Shown piece by piece: positions 1 through 8,922 of a DNA stretch of 64,000 bases. Source of the DNA: Novosphingobium nitrogenifigens DSM 19370 (lineage in GTDB: Bacteria > Pseudomonadota > Alphaproteobacteria > Sphingomonadales > Sphingomonadaceae); assembly GCF_000192575.1 (NCBI RefSeq), contig NZ_GL876931.1, positions 280,483-344,482 of the forward strand. Reading direction: 5' to 3'. The position numbers and the translations under genes are program-made. Each line of letters starts with the position of its first letter. Positions within the stretch are counted from its first letter, which is position 1. The notes beneath the pieces are model-generated. The model was not told where the DNA came from. It saw nothing but the letters and a program-made list of their open reading frames with translations, and did not search any database.

Positions 1-986
1 ACGTCACCCAGCCGCTCGACCTGCCGTTTCGGCGCAATCCGCGCATTGCGGCTGCGCGCGCCGGGCTCGAGGCGGCGCGGGCAGGCTATGCTGCCTATGA
101 AAACGACTGGATCGCGCAATTGCGGCTCGGCTATTTCGAAGCCTTGCTTCGCCGGGCGGAAAAAGTCGCTGCCGATCAGGATCTCGCGCTGATGCAGGCG
201 GTCTATAGCCGGATCAGCCTGCGGGTGAAGCAGGGGGATGCGCCGCGCATCGAACTGATCCGCGCCGAAGCCGACTTGCTCGGCGTCCAGAAGACCGCGC
301 AGGCCGCGCAATTGCGCGAGGAGCAAGCGCGGTTGCAACTGCGTTCGCTGGTCGGGCCGGATCTGCCGCTCGATTACGAACCGGTCGGGCAGCTCGATGC
401 CCCGCTGCCGCTAGAAACCGCGCCAGTGCTCGTCGAGCAGGCGATGAAATCCAATCCCATGCTGGCCAAGGCACGGGCCGAAGCTGATCAGGCGCGCGAA
501 CAGGTCGCCTATGAAAAGGCCGGACGCCTGCCCGGCGTCGCCTTGCGCGCGGTGAGCGAGCGCGACCGGGAAATGCATCAGAACCGTTTTGGGGTGACGC
601 TGTCGATCCCGTTGTGGGACCGCAAGTTGGGGCCGGTCCGCGAAGCCGAAGCGCGGCGTTCGCAGGCCGACCTGCGCATCGAGGCTGAGACGTTCGCCGT
701 GCGCCAGCGGATCGAGATCGCCCTGCGCCAGTACGAAGTTGCCCAGTCGCAAGTCTCTGCCTTGCAGAACGGGCTTGTTGCGCAGGCCAAGGCCGCCTTC
801 GACGTTGCGCAAGTCGCCTACAAGACCGGGGAGCGCGGGTTGATCGACGTGCTCGATGCCCAGCGCGTCTATCGCGCCGCCCGCGCCGATCTCAATTCCT
901 CCCGTTACGAACTGGCCGCCGCCTGGGTCGAGATCCAGCGTCTGGTCGCGCCTGTTGCCGAACCTGTCACGCGGAACGATCCATGA
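1..986 (+). CDS. TolC/CzcC-family outer-membrane efflux protein (5' truncated)
   Basis: This is the outer-membrane channel of a tripartite RND metal pump, spanning the outer membrane and periplasm. The reading frame is open from base 3 with no start codon, so the gene begins before the window and the signal peptide is missing. About 328 residues are visible, rich in the long Ala/Arg/Glu/Gln heptad helices typical of the OEP/TolC fold, including a C-terminal segment ending in a YELAAAWVEIQRL-type helix. It overlaps the next gene by ATGA (983-986), so translation of the adaptor is probably coupled to it. Family membership is clear from helix pattern and context. The metal cannot be told from this subunit. 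Confidence 0.88.
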   Translation, partial: VTQPLDLPFRRNPRIAAARAGLEAARAGYAAYENDWIAQLRLGYFEALLRRAEKVAADQDLALMQAVYSRISLRVKQGDAPRIELIRAEADLLGVQKTAQAAQLREEQARLQLRSLVGPDLPLDYEPVGQLDAPLPLETAPVLVEQAMKSNPMLAKARAEADQAREQVAYEKAGRLPGVALRAVSERDREMHQNRFGVTLSIPLWDRKLGPVREAEARRSQADLRIEAETFAVRQRIEIALRQYEVAQSQVSALQNGLVAQAKAAFDVAQVAYKTGERGLIDVLDAQRVYRAARADLNSSRYELAAAWVEIQRLVAPVAEPVTRNDP

Positions 987-2140
987 AGATGCCCAAGCTG
1001 CCGGCGTTTGCCCTCCTCGCGCTCCCTCTCCCCCTGCTTCTGGCCGCTTGCGGGTCGCATGCCGACAAGCCCGTGGCCAAGGCCCCGGTCGATCCCACGC
1101 TCGTCGTCGGGGCGCCCGATCTCGTCAAGCGGCTGCGGATCGCGACGATTGCCGAAGTCCCGGTCAGCGAGACGTTGCGTGTCGCCGGGCAGATCGATTT
1201 CGACGAAAACCGCGTCGCGCGCATCGGGTCGGCGGTCACTGGCCGGGTTTCGGCCATGCATGCCAATGTCGGGCAATCGGTGCGGCAGGGCGAAGTCCTG
1301 GCGCAGATCACCAGTACCGATCTGACGACGCAGCAGCTTGCCTATGTCCGGGCCAAGTCGACGCACGATCTCGACAGCCGCAATCTCGACCGTGCCCGCA
1401 CGCTCTATGCCGCTGATGTCATCAGCGCCGCCGAATTGCAGCGGCGCGAGACCGAATACCATGTCTCGGCCGCCGAAATGCGCGCAGCTGCCGACCAGTT
1501 GCGCCTGCTCGGCCTGTCGGGTTCGGCCATGGGCAGTCTGGGCGCGCGCGGGGCCGTTCATTCGGCTTCGCAAGTCACCGCGACGATGAGCGGCGTGGTC
1601 GTCGAACGGCATCTCGCGCAAGGACAGGTGGTGCAGCCTTCGGACGCACTGTTCGTTGTCGCCGACTTGTCCAAGGTCTGGGCCATTGCCAAAGTGCCCG
1701 AACAGCAGGTCCGCTTTGTCCGGCAGGGCGAGACGGTGACGCTCGAAATCCCGGCGCTGGGCGATGAAAAGCGGACCGGCAAGCTGGTCTTCGTCGGACA
1801 GACGGTCGATCCCACGACCCGCACGGTCCTCATCCGCACTGAACTCGACAATGCGAACGGGATGCTCAAGCCTTCGATGCTGGCAACGATGCTGGTCGAA
1901 AGCGAGCCGCAACCGCGCCTTGTCGTGCCGTCTTCGGCCGTGGTGCGCGAAAGCAATGCCGATCACGTCTTCGTCGACGAAGGGCAGGGGCGCTTCCGCC
2001 TGCGCAAGGTGCAGCTTGCCGAAGATCGCGGCGGGCGACGGGTGGTCCTGTCGGGGCTGAAACCGGGCGAGCGGGTCGTGGTCGACGGGGCCTTTCACCT
2101 CAACACCGAGCGCAACCGGCAGGCGACGGAAACGCAATGA
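983..2140 (+). CDS. RND efflux periplasmic adaptor (CzcB/CusB-like lipoprotein)
   Basis: This membrane-fusion protein of 385 residues links the inner-membrane RND pump to the outer-membrane channel. The N-terminus is a lipoprotein signal with an LLAAC lipobox (Cys23), so the mature protein is predicted to be lipid-anchored. A barrel-sandwich (lipoyl-like) hybrid domain is visible around residues 80-120 (GRVSAMHANVGQSVRQGEVL), followed by a helical hairpin, the second lipoyl half (about 190-235) and a beta-barrel with the VGQTVDPTTRTV segment. No His/Met-rich metal-binding N-terminal extension is seen, unlike some CusB or CzcB proteins. It overlaps both neighbours by 4 bp, the usual CBA operon architecture. 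Confidence 0.92.
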   Translation: MKMPKLPAFALLALPLPLLLAACGSHADKPVAKAPVDPTLVVGAPDLVKRLRIATIAEVPVSETLRVAGQIDFDENRVARIGSAVTGRVSAMHANVGQSVRQGEVLAQITSTDLTTQQLAYVRAKSTHDLDSRNLDRARTLYAADVISAAELQRRETEYHVSAAEMRAAADQLRLLGLSGSAMGSLGARGAVHSASQVTATMSGVVVERHLAQGQVVQPSDALFVVADLSKVWAIAKVPEQQVRFVRQGETVTLEIPALGDEKRTGKLVFVGQTVDPTTRTVLIRTELDNANGMLKPSMLATMLVESEPQPRLVVPSSAVVRESNADHVFVDEGQGRFRLRKVQLAEDRGGRRVVLSGLKPGERVVVDGAFHLNTERNRQATETQ

Positions 2141-5100
2141 TCCAGAACTTCGTCCGCGCCGCGCTCAACCAGCGGCTGATCGTCGTCGTGGTCGCGCTGG
2201 TCCTGCTCGGCTTCGGCTTTCGCGCGGCCCAGCAATTGTCGGTCGATGCCTTTCCCGACGTGACCAATGTGCAAGTGCAGATAGCGACCGAAGCACAGGG
2301 GCGCAGTCCCGAAGAAGTCGAGCGCATGGCAACCGCGCCGATCGAGGTGGCGATGACCGGTCTTCCCGGTCTTGAGGAAATGCGCTCGCTCAACAAGCCG
2401 GGGCTGTCGCTGATCACGCTGGTCTTTACCGAAAGCACGAACGTCTATTTCGCGCGTCAGCTGGTGATGGAACGGCTGGCCGAGCTTGGTCCCAAACTCT
2501 CGCCGGGGATCGCCCCGGTGCTGGGCCCGGTTTCGACCGGCCTTGGCGAAGTCTATCAATACACGCTCGACAAGACGGGCGACGATGGCCGCGAACTATC
2601 GGCAGATGAACTGACGCAGCGGCGGCTGGTGCAGGACTGGGTCGTGCGCCCGCTTTTGCGCTCGACGCCCGGCGTTGCGGAAATCAATTCGCAGGGTGGC
2701 TTCCCTCGCCAGTACCAGATCATGGTCGATCCCGACCGACTGCGCCACTATCAGGTCAGCGTCGCCGACGTGTTCCAGGCGGTATCACGCAACAATGCCA
2801 ATGCGGGCGGCGGGGTGCTGCCGCAATTTGCCGAACAGTACCTGATCCGCGGTGTCGGGCTTGTCCGCAACGAAGAGGATCTGCGCTCGATCGTCATCCG
2901 TGAAAACGCCAATCAGCCGATCTATCTGCGCGATGTTGCCGATGTGAAAGTCGGCGCGGGGGTGCGCGAGGGTGCGGTGATCCGCAACGGCACCAGTGAA
3001 GCGGTCGGCGGCGTCGTCATGATGATGGCGGGCGGCAACGCGAAGCAGGTGGTCAGCCGGATCAAGGAGCGCGTCGCGGAAATCAACGGCAAGGGCATGT
3101 TGCCCGACGGCCTCAAGATCGTTCCCTATTACGACCGGTCCGAACTGGTCGATGCCGCGCTTCACACCGTGACCAAGGTGCTGATGGAAGGCGTCGTTCT
3201 GGTCGTCGTGATCCTGTTCCTGTTCCTGGGGGACATCCGCTCGTCGCTGATCGTTGTGGCGACTTTGATCCTGACGCCGCTCCTGACCTTCATGTGCATG
3301 AACTGGCTCGGCATTTCGGCCAATCTCATGTCGCTGGGCGGACTTGCCATTGCCATCGGCCTGATGGTCGACGGTTCGGTCGTGGTGGTCGAGAACGCCT
3401 TTGCCCAGTTGGGTGACGCGGCCGGGAGCGGGGAAAGCAAGGCGCGGATCATCCTGCGCGCGGTGATCGAGGTGGCAACGCCGGTCATTTTCGGCGTCGG
3501 CATCATCGTGCTCGTGTTCCTGCCGCTGATGACGCTCGAAGGCATGGAGGGCAAGATGTTCGCCCCGCTTGCCTATACCATCGCCATCGCGCTCACCATT
3601 TCGCTGATCCTGTCGCTGACGCTGACGCCGGTCCTGTCGACGTACCTGCTCAAGGCGCCGGCGCATGGCGGGGATCACGACACCCGCCTGATCGCCTGGC
3701 TCAAGGCGCGCTATCAGCGGATGCTCGACTGGGCACTGGCGAACGAGCGCAAGACGGTGGGCATCGCGCTTGCCGGGGCGGCAGTGACGCTGGCGCTGTT
3801 CCCGTTCCTGGGGACGGCGTTCATTCCCGAAATGAAGGAAGGCTCGCTCGTCCCGGGTATCAATCGCGTGCCCAATATTGCGCTCGATGAATCGATCCGC
3901 ATCGAAATGGAAGCCATGCGGCTGGTCATGCAAGTGCCCGGCGTCAAGTCGGCGGTTTCGGGCGTGGGACGCGGGGAAAGCCCCGCCGATCCGCAAGGGC
4001 CCAATGAATCGACCCCGATCGTGTCGCTCAAGCCGCGCGAGGAATGGCCCAAGGGCTGGAACCAGGACGACATCGCCGACGCCATGCGCGAAAAGCTGAA
4101 AGTCATTCCCGGCATCCAGATCGTGATGGCCCAGCCGATTTCCGACCGCGTCGATGAAATGGTGACCGGGGTGCGTTCGGACATCGCGGTCAAGGTGTTC
4201 GGTGACGATCTCGACCAGTTGAAGACGACCGCCGAAGCGATTGCCCGCGTCGGCCGGTCGATGCAGGGGGCCGAGGACATCCGCATCGAGAAGATTTCGG
4301 GACAGCAATACCTGTCGATCGACATCGACCGCGCCGCTGTCGCGCGCTTCGGGCTCAATGTTGCCGACGTCAACGATCTCATCGAGACGGCAGTGGGCGG
4401 AAAGGCCGCGACCGAAATTTTCGAAGGCGAGCGCCGCTTTCCCGCCGTCGTCCGCCTGCCCGCGGACAAGCGCGCCAATGTGCAGGCGATCGCCGACCTG
4501 CTGGTGCCCACGCCCGGTGGCGCGGCGGTGCGGCTGGCCGACATCGCCCATATCTCGGTGGTCGACGGCCCGGCCCAGATCAGCCGTGAAATGGGCAAGC
4601 GCCGCATTGTCGTCGGCATGAACGTCAAAGGCCGCGATCTGGGCGGTTTCGTCGCGGAATTGCAGAAGAAAGTGGATCAGGAAATCAAGCTGCCCGACGG
4701 TTATTACCTTGAATGGGGTGGGCAGTTCCAGAACATGCAGCGGGCGATGGGGCATCTCATGATCATCGTGCCGATCACCATTGCCGCGATTTTTTTCCTG
4801 CTGTTCGTGCTGTTCAATTCGCTGCGGCTGGCTTCGCTCATCATTACGGTCCTTCCTTTCGCGTCGATCGGGGGGATCATCGGGCTCTTCGTTTCGGGCG
4901 AATACCTGTCGGTGCCTGCCTCGGTCGGGTTCATCGCGCTGTGGGGGATCGCGGTGCTCAACGGCGTCGTGCTGGTCAGTTATATCCGCAAGCTGCGCGA
5001 GGAAGGCCGCGAGGCCCGCGAAGCGGCGCGGCTGGGCGCGATGATGCGGTTTCGTCCGGTGATGATGACGGCAACCGTCGCCCTGCTCGGGCTGGTGCCG

Positions 5101-5247
5101 TTCCTGTTTTCGACCGGGCCGGGATCGGAAGTGCAGCGGCCGCTGGCCATCGTGGTCATCGGGGGGATCATCACCTCGACCGCGCTGACGCTGCTGGTCC
5201 TGCCGACGATCTACCGCTTTTTCGACAGTGAACCGCTGGAAGCATAA
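2137..5247 (+). CDS. Heavy-metal efflux RND permease (CusA/CzcA family)
   Basis: This 1036-residue proton-driven inner-membrane pump of the HME-RND class is full length. TM1 opens at residue 14 and large periplasmic loops follow TM1 and TM7. The TM4 proton-relay motif reads IGLMVDGSVVVVEN, with Asp412 and Glu419. The position equal to CzcA Asp402 is Ala406, as in CusA. In the porter domain the three methionines that bind Cu(I)/Ag(I) in CusA are not conserved (the aligned segments read GPNESTP, RVDEMVTG and FGLNVADV), so the pump is CzcA-like there. The copper genes next door favour copper, but sequence alone leaves the metal open. The stop overlaps the start of the PII-like gene. Confidence 0.93.
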   Translation: MIQNFVRAALNQRLIVVVVALVLLGFGFRAAQQLSVDAFPDVTNVQVQIATEAQGRSPEEVERMATAPIEVAMTGLPGLEEMRSLNKPGLSLITLVFTESTNVYFARQLVMERLAELGPKLSPGIAPVLGPVSTGLGEVYQYTLDKTGDDGRELSADELTQRRLVQDWVVRPLLRSTPGVAEINSQGGFPRQYQIMVDPDRLRHYQVSVADVFQAVSRNNANAGGGVLPQFAEQYLIRGVGLVRNEEDLRSIVIRENANQPIYLRDVADVKVGAGVREGAVIRNGTSEAVGGVVMMMAGGNAKQVVSRIKERVAEINGKGMLPDGLKIVPYYDRSELVDAALHTVTKVLMEGVVLVVVILFLFLGDIRSSLIVVATLILTPLLTFMCMNWLGISANLMSLGGLAIAIGLMVDGSVVVVENAFAQLGDAAGSGESKARIILRAVIEVATPVIFGVGIIVLVFLPLMTLEGMEGKMFAPLAYTIAIALTISLILSLTLTPVLSTYLLKAPAHGGDHDTRLIAWLKARYQRMLDWALANERKTVGIALAGAAVTLALFPFLGTAFIPEMKEGSLVPGINRVPNIALDESIRIEMEAMRLVMQVPGVKSAVSGVGRGESPADPQGPNESTPIVSLKPREEWPKGWNQDDIADAMREKLKVIPGIQIVMAQPISDRVDEMVTGVRSDIAVKVFGDDLDQLKTTAEAIARVGRSMQGAEDIRIEKISGQQYLSIDIDRAAVARFGLNVADVNDLIETAVGGKAATEIFEGERRFPAVVRLPADKRANVQAIADLLVPTPGGAAVRLADIAHISVVDGPAQISREMGKRRIVVGMNVKGRDLGGFVAELQKKVDQEIKLPDGYYLEWGGQFQNMQRAMGHLMIIVPITIAAIFFLLFVLFNSLRLASLIITVLPFASIGGIIGLFVSGEYLSVPASVGFIALWGIAVLNGVVLVSYIRKLREEGREAREAARLGAMMRFRPVMMTATVALLGLVPFLFSTGPGSEVQRPLAIVVIGGIITSTALTLLVLPTIYRFFDSEPLEA

Positions 5248-5603
5248 TGGGGGAAGGGATGACCACGACGGACGCGATGATCGAGATCAGGGCCGTGATC
5301 CGGCCCGCACGGCTCGATCCCTTGCGCGCGGCCTTGCGCCAGATTCCGGAATTTCCGGGGATGAGCGTGATCAAGATCGACGGATGCAGCGCGCTCTGGG
5401 TCGAACAGAGCGAGCCGGGCGGGATCAAGCGTGACCTGCTCGACTATACGCCCAAGGCGATGGTCACGATCGTCGCGCCTGAAAGCGCGGTCGAAGTCCT
5501 GATCGCGACGATCCACCGCATCGCCCACACCGGGCGCATGGGCGACGGTCTGATCTGGACCTGCCGCGTGGAAAACTTCATCCGGATCACGACGCCGGCC
5601 TAG
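5247..5603 (+). CDS. PII-like small regulator coupled to the RND pump
   Basis: This 118-residue protein has the PII/CutA ferredoxin-like pattern: beta strand (IEIRAVIRP), helix (ARLDPLRAALRQIP), strand (MSVIKIDGC), a variable T-loop-like segment around residues 55-70, and a C-terminal strand-helix (MVTIVAPESAVEVLIATI). Divergent PII relatives are known next to CzcA/CusA genes and are thought to sense small ligands or contact the pump. A direct role here is inference. The ATG at 5247 overlaps the pump stop (TAATG) and has GGAA six bases upstream. An in-frame ATG at 5259 lies right behind a purine run and is too close to it to be preferred. The classical uridylylated Tyr region of GlnB is not recognisable. 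Confidence 0.75.
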   Translation: MGEGMTTTDAMIEIRAVIRPARLDPLRAALRQIPEFPGMSVIKIDGCSALWVEQSEPGGIKRDLLDYTPKAMVTIVAPESAVEVLIATIHRIAHTGRMGDGLIWTCRVENFIRITTPA

Positions 5604-6154
5604 TTTTCGGATTTCATTGCTCCGACGATGCGGTCGCGATGGTCGGCAAGGCCGGGGCAGGGCCAGTCAGGGCGCTTGGCTTCGTCGTCATAGCGGCGCA
5701 GGCGGATCGCTTCGGCAAACCAGCGGCCGGCGGCAAAGGCTTCGCATTCGCTGGCGTTCATCGGGCCGCCTTGCAGCGCGAGGCTGATCTGCGAGGCGCG
5801 TGACAGGCTCTGGGGATAGCCGGGCTCGGTTGCGCAGAGATAGCGTTTGGCATCGACGTGCAGGCGCACCGGTTCGGTCACGGCGGGACCGAACCAGCGG
5901 GCAAGCCACGTCGCGCCGAGTTCTTCGTGCCGGGCGTCGATGCCCAGCGTTTCGGCGGCATTGCCCGTGTCGTCGATGAATTGCCCGATGTCGTGCAGGA
6001 GCGCGGCGACGATCATGGTGTCGGTTTCGCCCGCCTCCATCGCCAGGTGCCCGCATTGCAGGACATGCTCGATCTGGGTTACGTCCTCGCCATAGCGGGA
6101 CGACCCGAACGTTTCGATCAGGTGCCGGATCTGGGTGAAACGAGGGTCTTCCAC
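5600..6154 (-). CDS. PhnZ/TmpB-like HD-domain diiron oxygenase
   Basis: This HD-domain protein resembles the mixed-valent diiron oxygenases that cleave C-P bonds in PhnY-PhnZ type phosphonate degradation. Visible features are VTQIEH (His30), LLHDIG (His54-Asp55), LHVDAKRYLC, the ALQGGPM segment and LRRYDDEAK, which line up with PhnZ along most of its length. The GTG at 6154 is chosen because GGAGAG sits four bases upstream. A longer frame to 6259 adds a Pro/Arg-rich tail with no family similarity. From memory, PhnZ has Tyr-x-x-Glu at the substrate gate; here the first position is Arg20, with Tyr21 shifted by one. No other phosphonate gene is in the window, so the substrate is unknown. It converges on the PII-like gene with a 4-bp overlap. 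Confidence 0.75.
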   Translation of the reverse strand: MEDPRFTQIRHLIETFGSSRYGEDVTQIEHVLQCGHLAMEAGETDTMIVAALLHDIGQFIDDTGNAAETLGIDARHEELGATWLARWFGPAVTEPVRLHVDAKRYLCATEPGYPQSLSRASQISLALQGGPMNASECEAFAAGRWFAEAIRLRRYDDEAKRPDWPCPGLADHRDRIVGAMKSEN

Positions 6155-6301
6155 GGGGCTCTCCTGTCGATCGGGGGTGCCTGTTTCTTCGGCTTCGACT
6201 GTGACCGGCTGACGACAGCCTCGATCCGGTTCATCATGCATTCGGTTGGCGCCGGGCAAAGAGGTGTGTCAGGTGCATTCGAAAAGGGGCATGACGGGGA
6301 A

Positions 6302-7963
6302 ATGATGAGGGGCGATCGCCGATCGGTCTTGCGGGCCGCCGGACTTGTCGCGGGGGCGGGGCTCCTTGCGCGGGGCGCGGTGGCAGCCGAGCCCGGCCAC
6401 GAGCCGTCGGTGCTCTCGGGCGAGGCGATGACGCTCACCATCGGGCGCGGCCATGTCGTCATCGACGGGCGGACAGCGCGGGCGGTGACGATCAACGGCG
6501 GTGTGCCGGGGCCGATCCTGCGCTGGCGCGAAGGGCAGACGGTGCGCCTGACGGTTGTCAACGAACTGGACGAGGAAACCTCGCTGCACTGGCACGGGAT
6601 CCTGTTGCCGTTCCAGATGGACGGGGTTCCGGGGGTATCCTTTCCGGGGATCGCGCCGCGCTCGCGCTTCACCTATGAATTCCGCGTGGGGCAGGCGGGG
6701 ACGTACTGGTACCACAGCCATTCCGGGTTGCAGGAAGTTGCCGGGTGCTATGGCGCGATCGTGATCGATCCGGCGGAGGCGAGCCCGCCGATGCGCGAGC
6801 ATGTCGTCGTCCTGTCGGACCACAGCTTCGTCAATCCGGCACACATCCTGCGCGCGTTGAAAGTCGATCCGGGCTATTACAATCGCCAGCCCCAGACGCT
6901 GGCCGATCTTGTTGCCGGACGCGGGCAGGGGCTGGGGGATCGTCTGCGCTGGGCCCATATGCGGATGGACCCGACCGACATTGCCGACGTGACCGGCGCA
7001 GTGTTGCGCTATCTCGTCAATGGCAAGGGCGCAAAGCAGGGTTGGAGCGGTGACGTCGTCCCCGATGAGCCGGTGCGACTGCGGTTCGTCAATGCGGCGG
7101 GGATGTCGTTTTTCAACGTGCGCATTCCCGATCTGCCGATGACGGTGGTGGCCGCCGACGGACAGGACGTGCGCCCGGTGACGGTCGGGGAGTTCCAGAT
7201 CGGGCCGGGCGAGACTTATGACGCGATCGTCACGCCGACCGGCCCCAGAGCCTGGCCGATCGTTGCGGAAAGCATGGACCGGTCGGGTATGGCGCTGGGC
7301 TGGCTGGCGCCTTTGTCAAACGTGGCGTCGGCTCCCCCGCTTCCGGTGCCCCCTTTGCGTGAACGGCCGCTGCTGACGATGAAGGACATGGGCATGGATA
7401 TGCCGGGCATGGACATGAAAGGCATGAAGATGCGTGACCATGCCAATGCGCCCCAGGTGAAAATGGGGCCGGGGGTGGAAATGATAAACCCCATGCCGAT
7501 GGACCGGACCGGCGATCCGGGAATCGGGCTCGACGGGGTCGGGCATCGGGTGCTGACCTATCGCGATCTTGTCTCGCGCGTGCCCAATCCCGATTTGCGC
7601 GCGCCGGAACGCACGATCGAGGTCCACCTGACCGGAGCCATGGACCGCTACATGTGGTCGATGGATGGCATGACCATGAGCGAGGCGCACGAGCCGATCT
7701 CCTTGCGCACCGGAGAACGCGTGCGGGTCACGTTGATCAACGACACGATGATGGCCCATCCCATCCATTTGCACGGACATCTGTTCGAACTGGTCACAGG
7801 CCATGGCGACCATTCGCCGCGCAAGCATACGGTGACGGTGCTTCCCGGCGGCAAAGTCAGCTTCGACACGACCGCACAGCCGGGCGACTGGGTCTTTCAC
7901 TGTCATCTCTTCCTGCACATGGCGATGGGCATGATGCGGGTCGTGAAAGTGCGCCCGGCATGA
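6302..7963 (+). CDS. copA: Copper-resistance multicopper oxidase CopA
   Basis: This periplasmic multicopper oxidase of the PcoA/CopA type has about 553 residues and is thought to oxidise Cu(I) and bind copper. The N-terminus is a Tat signal (DRRSVLRAAG), as expected for export of a folded cuproprotein. Copper ligands appear in the expected order: LHWHGI, YWYHSH, HPIHLHGH and HCHLFLHMAMGMM near the C-terminus. A Met/Asp-rich segment in the second half (MGMDMPGMDMKGMKM, encoded around 7384-7434) is the CopA hallmark. Starts at 6302 or 6305 are both possible, with a GGGGA run just upstream. The frame is open further upstream, but that part overlaps the opposed HD gene and lacks signal-peptide character. 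The stop overlaps copB by ATGA. Confidence 0.93.
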   Translation: MMRGDRRSVLRAAGLVAGAGLLARGAVAAEPGHEPSVLSGEAMTLTIGRGHVVIDGRTARAVTINGGVPGPILRWREGQTVRLTVVNELDEETSLHWHGILLPFQMDGVPGVSFPGIAPRSRFTYEFRVGQAGTYWYHSHSGLQEVAGCYGAIVIDPAEASPPMREHVVVLSDHSFVNPAHILRALKVDPGYYNRQPQTLADLVAGRGQGLGDRLRWAHMRMDPTDIADVTGAVLRYLVNGKGAKQGWSGDVVPDEPVRLRFVNAAGMSFFNVRIPDLPMTVVAADGQDVRPVTVGEFQIGPGETYDAIVTPTGPRAWPIVAESMDRSGMALGWLAPLSNVASAPPLPVPPLRERPLLTMKDMGMDMPGMDMKGMKMRDHANAPQVKMGPGVEMINPMPMDRTGDPGIGLDGVGHRVLTYRDLVSRVPNPDLRAPERTIEVHLTGAMDRYMWSMDGMTMSEAHEPISLRTGERVRVTLINDTMMAHPIHLHGHLFELVTGHGDHSPRKHTVTVLPGGKVSFDTTAQPGDWVFHCHLFLHMAMGMMRVVKVRPA

Positions 7964-8916
7964 TCCGCGTTGCATCCGCGACCGCCTGTGCCGTCCTTGC
8001 CCTTGCTTGCGCGCCGCAGATTGCCGTGGCGCAGGACGAGCATGCGATGCATCACGGCATGGTGATGGACCCGGCTCCCGCCGCGCCGCCTGCTGGGCCG
8101 CCTCCTGCCGAAAACGCGTCCGCACCCGACGGGACCGGCGATGCCGGGACCGGGACTGGTGCCGGGACCGATCAGGCGCCCGGCACAGCGCCGCCTCCGG
8201 CTCCTGTGCATGATCGCGCTGCCGACCGGTTCTGGGGCGCCGATGCGATGGCCCATGCGGAGATGACAATGATGGGCGGGCATTCCGCGCCGCGGTATTC
8301 CGCCGTGCGGATCGACCTTGCCGAAATCGCGCTGTCGCCTCAGGGGGACGGCTATCGCTGGGAAGGCGAGGCCTGGACCGGCGACGTTGATCGCCTGCTT
8401 TTGCGCACGCGGGGCGAGGGACAGACCGGTGGACGGCTCGAACAGGGAGAGATCGAGGCGGGCTGGTCCCATGCACTGGGGCCGTGGTGGAATCTTCAGG
8501 CCGGGGTGAAGCAGGACATTCGCCCGACCCCGGCGCGCACCCATGCCATGATCGGGTTCGAGGGGCTCGCGCCCTATCGCTTCGATGTACAGGCTCTGGC
8601 CTATCTGTCGGACAAGGGGCAATTCACTGCCCGCTTCGAAGGTTCGCTGGACCAGAGGATCACGCGTCGGCTGGTCCTGCAACCGCGTGCGGAACTGAAT
8701 TTCGCCGGGTCCGACATGCCTGCCGAACGAATCGGGGCGGGGCTCTGGCGCGCGGAAATGGGCTTGCGCCTGCGTTACGAGATCGACCGCCGCTTTGCGC
8801 CCTATGTCGGTTATTCATGGGACTGGGCGACCGGGCGGACGGCCGATTATCGCCGGGCCGACGGTGACCGCGTGGCGAACCGCGCGGTCGTGATCGGGGT
8901 CAGGGGCTGGTTCTGA
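7960..8916 (+). CDS. copB: Copper-resistance outer-membrane protein CopB
   Basis: This 318-residue protein matches the CopB/PcoB family, an outer-membrane beta-barrel partner of CopA. It starts with a signal peptide (cleavage expected near AVAQDE), followed by a His/Met-rich stretch (EHAMHHGMVM) and an 80-residue Pro/Ala/Gly/Thr-rich linker. The barrel domain begins about residue 85 and contains the family's alternating amphipathic strands, for example WEGEAWTGDVDRLLLRTRGEG, and ends in aromatic Phe as outer-membrane barrels do. The ATG overlaps the copA stop, so the two are co-translated. It converges on the porin gene with only 6 bp between the stops. Confidence 0.9.
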   Translation: MIRVASATACAVLALACAPQIAVAQDEHAMHHGMVMDPAPAAPPAGPPPAENASAPDGTGDAGTGTGAGTDQAPGTAPPPAPVHDRAADRFWGADAMAHAEMTMMGGHSAPRYSAVRIDLAEIALSPQGDGYRWEGEAWTGDVDRLLLRTRGEGQTGGRLEQGEIEAGWSHALGPWWNLQAGVKQDIRPTPARTHAMIGFEGLAPYRFDVQALAYLSDKGQFTARFEGSLDQRITRRLVLQPRAELNFAGSDMPAERIGAGLWRAEMGLRLRYEIDRRFAPYVGYSWDWATGRTADYRRADGDRVANRAVVIGVRGWF

Positions 8917-8922
8917 AACAGA

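Noticed and set aside
2785..4755. A 656-codon open frame opposite the RND pump
   Set aside because: It is antisense to conserved transmembrane and porter motifs, and its product is rich in His, Asp and Arg without domains.
5858..6301. Upstream extension of the copA frame
   Set aside because: It overlaps the opposed HD gene and its product shows no similarity; the Tat signal right after 6302 marks the true N-terminus.
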